Origin: Adiantum capillus-veneris
Taxonomy: Eukaryota; Streptophyta; Polypodiopsida; Polypodiales; Pteridaceae
Direction of reading: 5' to 3'
Length of the DNA: 60,000 nucleotides
Assembly: GCA_014529385.2 (NCBI GenBank)
Contig: CM043962.1
Location: 44,569,598 to 44,629,597 of the forward strand
This document shows, piece after piece, positions 52,933-60,000 of this stretch (position 1 is its first letter; every line of letters starts with the position of its first letter). Below the pieces are notes generated by a model. It was not told the DNA's origin. It saw nothing but the letters and a program-made list of their open reading frames with translations, and did not search any database. The position numbers and the translations under genes were made by a program.

Positions 52933-55211
52933 CCCATTTTCTTGTTAATGGCGTTGTGCTGATTACGAATGACGAAAGAATGTACAAGTGTGCATACGAG
53001 TCGTATCTCGCTGTTTCGACAGTTGATTGGCATTTTTGTAGTATATACCTTGTATTTTCTGTAAATGTATAAGGAGGTGTCAACATGTTATCAAGGGTTG
53101 GCTATGGTTGTAGGAAGCGTGGTTTTCATGCCTTAGTGGTGTTTGGAGCTGCTGTTTGGTTGCATGCCATCAATATGGTCATTTGGTAATAAGGTAGTGT
53201 GTCGAAAATCCAAAGCCATGGTGACATATCGAGAGCAATTGGGCAAGGCCATTTCAAGCTTGTTCTAAGAAGGTGTAACCTCTGACATTTGTTATTTGTC
53301 GAACGATGAATCTGAAGGTATCAGCCTTTCATCACTCTCAAGCATTCTCTAGTTTCTGAGTGGGACATTGACATGGTAATGCACTATTGAAGCAAAATTT
53401 GTTAATCGTGTGGCGGTAGCACCTATGCTTGCTATGATTACCTCTATTTTATTCTTTCTTCTCATGTTATACAAGTAGTGTGTTAATAAGCTGTTCGCAT
53501 GTCAATATAATATGTAAGCACGAGTTGTAGCCTATTATCTACCTAAAGATGATGCCTTAACATTTTAGTCTTAAAAGCTTTCAAGTTTTTGAATGCTTCA
53601 TTGCCAAACATGATTGCAAATCAATGTAGAGGCATTGTATTCTTCGGATTCAAACTTATAAGAATTCTAGTAGTACTTGACAAATGTGATTTTTTCTTGA
53701 TTTGGGTCTAACAATGTAGAGAGTGCATGGATGGAAAATAAAAATATGGACTTTGGTTACTTGGTAAGCCTAATGTGGTTTTTCAAATTCTTCAGCCTAC
53801 ATGTGGCCGCTTGGCAATGTAAGCCATGATTTTAGTACTGCTGATGTAGAGCTTGTTGGTGTATGGCTCGTAAGTGTACCATGTTGCTTTGTGCGATGTA
53901 AATAATTATAAGGAGTTTAGGTGAAGCTTCAATTTGCAGAATACAAGTTTTGAGACTAGCTTGTAGATCCTACTTTCAACTATCTGGACTGAAGATTTAA
54001 TTCTAAGTTTTGCTTGTGCCATTGGGATTGATATTTGTGTGGCTCAATAGCTCAGTTTTTGCTCTATGTTTTAACAAAGAGTGCGAGACAGATGGCTAAG
54101 TCTTTTCCTAGATGCTCATTCGGGCACCTTAAGCAAGAAGTTTAGTGTGGCATGGTAAGGGACAATGTGTATGTGCTCCAAGTCTAGCATTATAATAGCC
54201 ATCCACATGTCTTTTGGCATATCGCGGGACTAACAATTGATTGTTGGTCAATCAAGAGGCCATATCTATGGATATCATTATGTCCCTTGCCTCCTAAGTA
54301 GGATTGCTTGTCTTTATCAGTTTGTTTTGTGAGAACTCGATGTTGCGAACAATTTGTCACCAGGTTTGAGATGTATTCTACTCCAATGTGTGATGATATT
54401 TCATTTATGATGCGGACCAAAAGTATGTTGTGTGCACATACCAAAGGCCTATTTTATATCTCACTTTGAATGACATGATGTATTACCTACCCGCACAAAC
54501 CATGATACTGTAAACATGTGCATTCTTTTTATCGAATCGAGCAACACACTTGACATAACTTGAAATTTTCACCAGTGCCATTATGAAAATCTAGGAATGC
54601 TTGCTAGGATTTTATACCATAAGTTATGGCAAAAGGCATCCTCATCTATGGCATCGTTATTGTCTTGTTTGTATGTATGCAAGCCTCATTATAAGCCGTT
54701 TATGTGGAATCTATTTTCTAGCAAAACTTTCTCTTTCAATTGGTACATTACAAAGAAGTAGGATACACAAAATGTGAAATTTGAAAAAACCTACCAATTA
54801 TCTTTTTTACATGGTCATTCAATTTAAAATCTGATCGAGATTTCCTTTGCTAGAAGGAAATAAAAAGCAAAGATAGACGTCTTAGTGCTCAAATCTTAGT
54901 TACATGAGGACAAATAGTTGGCAACATTCCAAAATAGGGGTTTTTTTCAATATTTGGTCATTTTATGGAGCTGAAGTGATGTAAATTATGTACGTTTTAC
55001 AATTTTGGAACTCAAAATGAACGGGAACCCAATATATTGTTTTGCTCAAAGTTTTTCATGAATATCTAATGTAATGGAAATGGCATATGAACGTTGAGAG
55101 TAGCGGAATTACGAAATTAGATAAAGCACTTTTGTGAGATTACTTTGTGAGCATAGAGGGTGAACTTAATTGATGGTAGCAACATAAACATGGTAACTTA
55201 TTTAACTTGGC
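52933..55211. other. 3'UTR of the host gene, then intergenic
   Basis: The 3'UTR probably covers the first few hundred bases; 'aatgtataagg' near 53,062 is a possible weak poly(A) context. No further gene or element is recognisable to 55,211. Confidence 0.45.
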
Positions 55212-55550
55212 ATGAACAATACTTTTGCAAGAGAGAGTTTAGAGAACATGACAACACTTGAGGATTGGATTTATGTGGAGCCAGTCCCCCCTCCAATAGG
55301 CATTTGTATTATAGTTTCTCCTGTCAAGAGAGACTTGGTACAATACAATGTTTGTGTTCCTTGTGACCTAGGTGATGCAATGAAGATGGAAAGCTTCATG
55401 CATCACGAGCATAACATAAAATTTGCAAAAAGCATTAACTATCCCAAGCCTCAGTCCCAAGGCCTCAAACACCTTCGAAGGGTGGAGAGAGCTAGCGGGA
55501 ATGAGGGTAGGGAAGAGGAAGAAGAAACATTCCATAGGAGAAAGAAGTAG
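55212..55550 (+). CDS. Unrecognised small ORF, 112 codons
   Basis: An intact frame beginning MNNTFARESLENMTTLEDWI and ending in a charged Glu/Arg/Lys tail (NEGREEEEETFHRRKK). I do not recognise it. Its first half has ordinary composition (VEPVPPPIGICIIVSPVKRD). No flanking splice sites or neighbours support it, and a frame this long can occur by chance, so it is a weak candidate only. Confidence 0.2.
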   Translation: MNNTFARESLENMTTLEDWIYVEPVPPPIGICIIVSPVKRDLVQYNVCVPCDLGDAMKMESFMHHEHNIKFAKSINYPKPQSQGLKHLRRVERASGNEGREEEEETFHRRKK

Positions 55551-56179
55551 TTCCTCACTTATCATCACTCTTTTTTACTAGCATACATAATAGCATAGTA
55601 ATGAAGATGGAGAAGATGTCAAGCTTAAGCATTGAAGCATGGCTCTTGGTTGGATTTGCATTCCATAGCCAAGAGTATTGGTGTACGCTCTCAACTTCTC
55701 TACTAGCTTGGAGAAGGAGATGGAGCTCTTGCACTTTGCACTTCACACAATGAGAGTGTGTGTGAGTGTGTGTGGGAGAGTATACCCCCCAAGCTAGCCC
55801 CCTTCTTGCTTTGGTCGACCCCCTCAAGCTTGAAGCTCATTCGACCCCTGCAAGACTGGCCGATCACGTGCAGGATGCATTACAAGCAACAAGGGTAGTC
55901 TTGCGACAAGTGTCCCCCTTTCCCCTTTGAGAGAGGACTTGATAAATAAAAATAATTAATTAAATATACTAGATTATCATTGGACCAATTGGGAGGCTAA
56001 CAAATAGGCTTTAGGCACACCATGAGGGCAACATGAGGAGGAACTTGACAAGTGTCCTATATGCTTTCTTTGTACCAAGCTTGCCTTGTGTGAGGGTATG
56101 TGTGTTCTCTCTCTAGCCCCCTCTTGTAGGGTTCTCCCCCTCCTTGTAGGGGTAGTTTTTGACTTTGTGGAACACCTCA
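55551..56179. other. No gene seen
   Basis: Short GT-rich patch at 55,753-55,776; otherwise featureless. Confidence 0.5.
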
Positions 56180-56362
56180 CCCTCAAGCACCTTAGTCAGC
56201 AAGCATGACAAAGCACCTCAAGCTTGGGTAGTGTTCCCACGAGCACCTCAAGCTCCCTAGTCGGCAAGCACGACAAGCATCTCAAGCATCTTAGTCAGCA
56301 AGCACGACAAGTACCTCAAGCACCTTAGTCATCAAGCACGACAAGAACATCAAGCTTAGGTC
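56180..56362. repeat. Minisatellite, unit about 35 bp
   Basis: Variants of 'cctcaagcaccttagtcagc' plus 'aagcacgacaag' recur about four times, with one longer spacer. Degenerate, non-coding. Confidence 0.8.
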
Positions 56363-56536
56363 AGGTTCTCACCTCAAGCTGAGCCCTAGCTTACCTAAGG
56401 TCAAAACACTTTTAACGCTAACCTTTGGAGGTCTTCAATGAAGCTAACCCTAAGGTCTTTTAAGCTCCATTGGCTAGCCTTGCTCTTTGACAGACCCTCT
56501 CTCATTTGGACCCCTTTACCATTGGCCCCGTGGTGA

Positions 56537-56656
56537 GATAGATCTGTAAGCACATGTCTATATTCTAACCCTTATTCCCGTTTATTCTCCCTCATTAAAT
56601 GATCAGTTTAATATGAGAAAATCATCTGGGTTGGTTAAATATTAGATTTTATGACA
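56537..56656 (-). repeat. LTR edge of a minus-strand element (as at 26.9 kb)
   Basis: It matches 26,859-26,978. Here the flank, read on the minus strand, is GATTTCAAGAGAGAGGTTA, a purine-rich tract as found before a 3' LTR, preceded by acidic coding-like sequence. This looks like an internal/3'LTR junction of an otherwise lost element. Confidence 0.7.
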
Positions 56657-56905
56657 TAACCTCTCTCTTGAAATCATAGTCGTCCTCGATTATGAGGTAG
56701 AATAGATAAAGCCTTAGTCATTAGTCAATCTTGCTTAGCGGGTAGAGGATCCCTTTTTAACCTACGACATCTTTCCAAGATGGATGACTAATCCATTTGG
56801 TGCTTGGGAGACATAGCTGCCGCAAGCTGTTGGACTTGGAAGCTATGGAGGATGCAGTCGATGGGGGTTCATGGAGAGCTTGAGAGTGTGCAGCAGAAGA
56901 AAACG

Positions 56906-56908
<3 letters not shown>

Positions 56909-56952
<44 letters not shown>

Positions 56953-56968
56953 GGAGAGAGAGAGAGAG
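56909..56968. repeat. (GA)n microsatellite
   Basis: 60-bp AG/GA tract with two GGG interruptions. Confidence 0.97.
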
Positions 56969-57151
56969 CAAAACGAGAACAAACTCACGCTATTTTTATT
57001 CTATTGTATTGTGAAAATGTTAACATGATATTTATAGAAAACTTGCCATGCATAAGACTTAACCTTGAACAGACCTTTCCGTGCATGCTATAAGGGACAA
57101 TATCCACGGGTTGACAACTGCTCACCAAACTCGGGCTTGCATACCGAACAA

Positions 57152-57173
57152 CCCCCCCCCCCCCCCCCCCCCC
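57152..57173. repeat. Poly-C run, 22 bases
   Basis: Homopolymer; assembly length may be unreliable. Confidence 0.95.
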
Positions 57174-57185
57174 ACTGACAATGGA

Positions 57186-57286
57186 CTCGAGACAGACAGA
57201 CCTTGGCAGAGTTCATTCACCTGAAACCATGAGATGAACCCGAGACAGATAGACCTTGGCAAAGTTCATTCACATGAAACCATGAG
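57186..57286. repeat. Tandem duplication, period 53
   Basis: 'cgagacagacagaccttggc' and the following 30 bases recur once with a few changes, directly after the poly-C run. Confidence 0.9.
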
Positions 57287-57289
57287 TAG

Positions 57290-58241
57290 AAGTCCCCCCT
57301 TTGACAATAACATAGGTGTGTGTGTGTACTTCCCTCAAACTACTATCACTCTGAGACTTACCAGAACCCGACCAAACAATAAAGGGCGGTCTTACCACTT
57401 TTTATGTGGCAGTGTCTATAACCCATACAAAAGTTTGGCACGAGGACAACTGAGAAGCATGACAATAACTGACAACAGATAATCTAAAACAAGATTTTAG
57501 ACAATGATGTTGACAATGGACAAAACCATAGATATATGACACTAAACTGGTTTCGAAAACCTATATTATAGTCGCGAAGTAGATACTCATGTGAGATGTG
57601 TAGCAGTTGTTGATGTATCAAGTGCTTGAAGCAGAACCATTGGAAACGTTGGATGGTTCTTCACTTGCTTTCTTTATTGAGAAGCTTTGATTGTGGAGTC
57701 ACATATTTGCTCTGCTTTTACTGACCTTGATTTCAATATCCTGCATTGAACAATGCCAATATGCAAACCCTTTTGAAATCTTTAAGCTCTACAAAACCGC
57801 CGAACATGACTTGTCGATGACAATGAATAACGGGGTTTGAATGGCCTTAGTAAATTATCACACTGTGTGGGAACCATTAGGAAATTTCGGAGGTCATTTG
57901 GAGGGCCTTCTAAGAAAATGTATTTTTTGCACTCTCTCTCTAGAAAATATGGCGAATAATAGAGGTGGGTCTTTCATGGTAAAAGTTCAAAAAGTGTACT
58001 TTAAGTAGATTCCTTACTCTTCTGAACATTCGTTCGTAATGATTGAGGGATAATCTTCTTTTCAGTTGCATTGAATGAACCTCGTCAACATGGAGGGAAT
58101 GAGGCTAACATGGAGGGACGAAGGCGCAACCACCTATTCACTTTCCATTAAACCTGCACATTTGGTTAATGGCGCACTCCTCAAATGGCACAAATGTTAC
58201 GCAGAAACGAGCCAAATATCACCTTCACATTGATTTGGACA
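57290..58241. other. No gene seen; possibly promoter side of the next gene
   Basis: 'acatggagggaatgaggcta' and 'acatggagggacgaaggcgc' near 58,089 form a small repeat. No protein recognised. Confidence 0.45.
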
Positions 58242-60000
58242 ATGAGTACTAAGCGTAGTAAAGCAAACACACATATACCTCCCGCATCCATAGACACGCT
58301 CAAAGCTCAGGGAGCTAAACACATAGATATCTGGATGAGAGGCTCTCTCTATCCTAAGAATCCAATGACTAATGCGTCTCCACTGTTTGCCAATCCTACA
58401 AGCTTATTGACCTTTGCTGGTGATGGAGAAAAGGGACTTCTGAGTTATTGTAAATCTCTTACAAGGGAAGATGAAACTTATAAGGGCATTCTCCAAGCTC
58501 AACAATGTGAGATTGTTTGTCTTTCACATTTACATTCTACATTTCAGGTTACCATTTTGCAACACAAAATAGAGGTATAGGAACTGAAAGGAAAGGTACG
58601 AAGTTGTCAAATGAAGGACACCATCTTGGGTGGTCGTATCCGAAAGAAGAAATTACGCAATCTTGAAACATTGCAAGTTGCATCCGGAGGTCTCAAGAAA
58701 AGAATCCGAGCATTAAGGTGATGCTTTGGTTGGCTAAATTGTCTTAGTTAAGTAATCTTTTTGTTTTTTCTTGTTATGCATTGTTTTCATGTGCCTAAAT
58801 AGTGTTAGTGAAGTAAATTTTCTATTATTTACTTATGCATTGCCTTCATGTAGAGATTCAATCTATCCTGACAAGGAAAACATTGACCCCAAAGACAATA
58901 TAGGAAAGAGATTGAGCCACTTATAAGTAGAAGCCTGGAAGCAGATATAGTACATGACAAGAAGTTTAAGGTCCGACAACGAAATGTAGTGGACCGCTTT
59001 ATTTCAGAGAACTCAGTTCCTGAAAAAGAGATACAAGGCACTCTTGATTCACTTGGTGTAAGCAAAAGAGGATATTCAGCTATACAAAAATCTGTCTCTC
59101 CATCTTTGTTAAGAAGGGTATAAAATCCAAACTTTTACCATCAGCCTCAAGTGTTTGGAAAGAGAGGCTTCAACTTAACGAGGCACAGAGAGACTATCTT
59201 GGATAGCCCTTTTATATTAAAGCAACTTACAGTGGCCATGGAGCAAACATGGCATATGATGAGTTCAATAATATTTTTATGGACCTGCAGATGTTACAGA
59301 AGAGAATGGTGGAGTTTTATAACATCACATTTGAAGAGTCACGAGGGGTATTACATTTTGTGTTAAAACTGGATGAGTGTGAGCTTGTTAAAGAGAAAAA
59401 GCTAGAGCGTGTTACTATTACTTTAATGAATAGAGGCCTCTCAAAGTGTCTGAATGATGATCCTTTGTATTTTAGTGTTCAATCAGAATCTCTCATTTAT
59501 TTTGTGTTGCAGGTAAAGAAAGAAGATCATGAGATTCTATGTTGGGTGTTCCATCATACTAATATTCCGGAGGTGATTGATCGACAGACTAACCAGGGAG
59601 AGGTACTACGTCTAGATGGAAGGGGAGACTTTCAAGTTCAGTGGCATCTTGCAGGTGACCTCAAAATATTAAAGTGCATGTATAATTGTGGAATGGGTGC
59701 AATGACAAAGTCGCCGTGTTTGTTCTGCATGGAGCCTGCAAAGGTCATGGACCCAAAGTGGTGGAGAAAAGCTCCAACACGTCACATTGAGGACCCTGCT
59801 TTTCGATCGGTTTTGAAAATACCACTTGTGAATGTCCACATCTGTACAATGCATACCCTTTGTAGAATTGTGGAGAAATTGGTCTACTTATATGTTGGGT
59901 TTGCTTGGAAAATTACGAACTCAGCAGAGCGACAAGTAGCCCTGCATTGCTTAGAATTGGTACTGTCGGATATGGGGCTTCATGGTGGCAATGTGAAAAT
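58242..60000 (+). pseudogene. Transposase-like protein of unnamed family, 5' part, damaged, runs off the window
   Basis: First part: from ATG 58,242, MSTKRSKANTHIPPASIDTL to a TAG at 58,578, then coiled-coil-like sequence to LKKRIRALR and a possible donor at 58,720 with an acceptor near 58,851. Later part, after a shift near 59,115: GIKSKLLPSASSVWKERLQL, then from 59,217 one long frame to the window end (LDECELVKEKKLERVTITLM; DHEILCWVFHHTNIPEVIDR; WHLAGDLKILKCMYNCGMGA; PCLFC; VNVHICTMHTLCRIVEKLVY). The order D-L-K-x-L, P-C-x-x-C, then H-x-L-x-R-I resembles uncharacterised proteins scattered through animal and plant genomes that I associate with mobile DNA. Naming a superfamily would be guessing. 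Confidence 0.5.

Overview
This window reads as intergenic DNA from a large, repeat-rich land-plant nuclear genome. One intact host gene is visible, a spliced 129-residue protein of the plant At4g08330-like family at about 51.9-52.9 kb. Nearly everything else recognisable is retroelement sequence in various states of decay. The host protein is rather divergent from what I recall of flowering-plant members, and the retroelement mix would suit a fern or another non-flowering plant. That placement is a guess; 'vascular plant' is the safe statement. All calls were made by eye.

0-12 kb: a decayed gag with one zinc knuckle (0.6-1.3 kb); a possible very long LTR (about 2.5-6.2 kb) with a TATA box, a CT/AT microsatellite and a degenerate 152-bp tandem array; a copia RT/RNase H scrap (6.2-6.8 kb); then mostly featureless DNA with microsatellites and one tandem duplication.

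12.1-21.8 kb (+): a broken Ty3/gypsy element in order gag, protease, RT-RNase H, two zinc-binding HHCC-like modules, integrase. After the pol stop comes a separate ORF whose first half looks like a second, degenerate aspartic-protease domain. 22.9-26.4 kb (+): a long unrecognised proline-rich and coiled-coil reading frame ending at a polypurine tract and LTR-like sequence. It may be a separate gag-only element or an extra 3' part of the preceding one.

26.9-37.2 kb (-): a gag-only LTR element with four CCHC knuckles, split by a complete copia element (27,498-32,775; 322-bp LTRs; TSD TTTTA). The interrupted reading frame resumes in register across the TSD. 37.7-38.5 kb (+): an L1-type ORF1 with no ORF2. 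39.7-40.3 kb and 50.3-51.0 kb: related short copia-like LTR pieces (-). 40.3-48.9 kb (-): two chromodomain-type gypsy copies in tandem, the second fused through a truncated LTR. Their LTRs carry a tRNA-Lys-like module.

51.4-53.1 kb (+): the host gene, two coding exons with a probable 5'UTR intron. 53-58 kb: non-coding DNA with a minisatellite, microsatellites and an LTR edge shared with 26.9 kb. 58.2 kb to the window end (+): a damaged gene of a transposase-like family I cannot name, running off the edge. A recurring theme is that the breaks in several otherwise open frames are nearly all TAG or TGA, as expected from C-to-T decay of methylated DNA.
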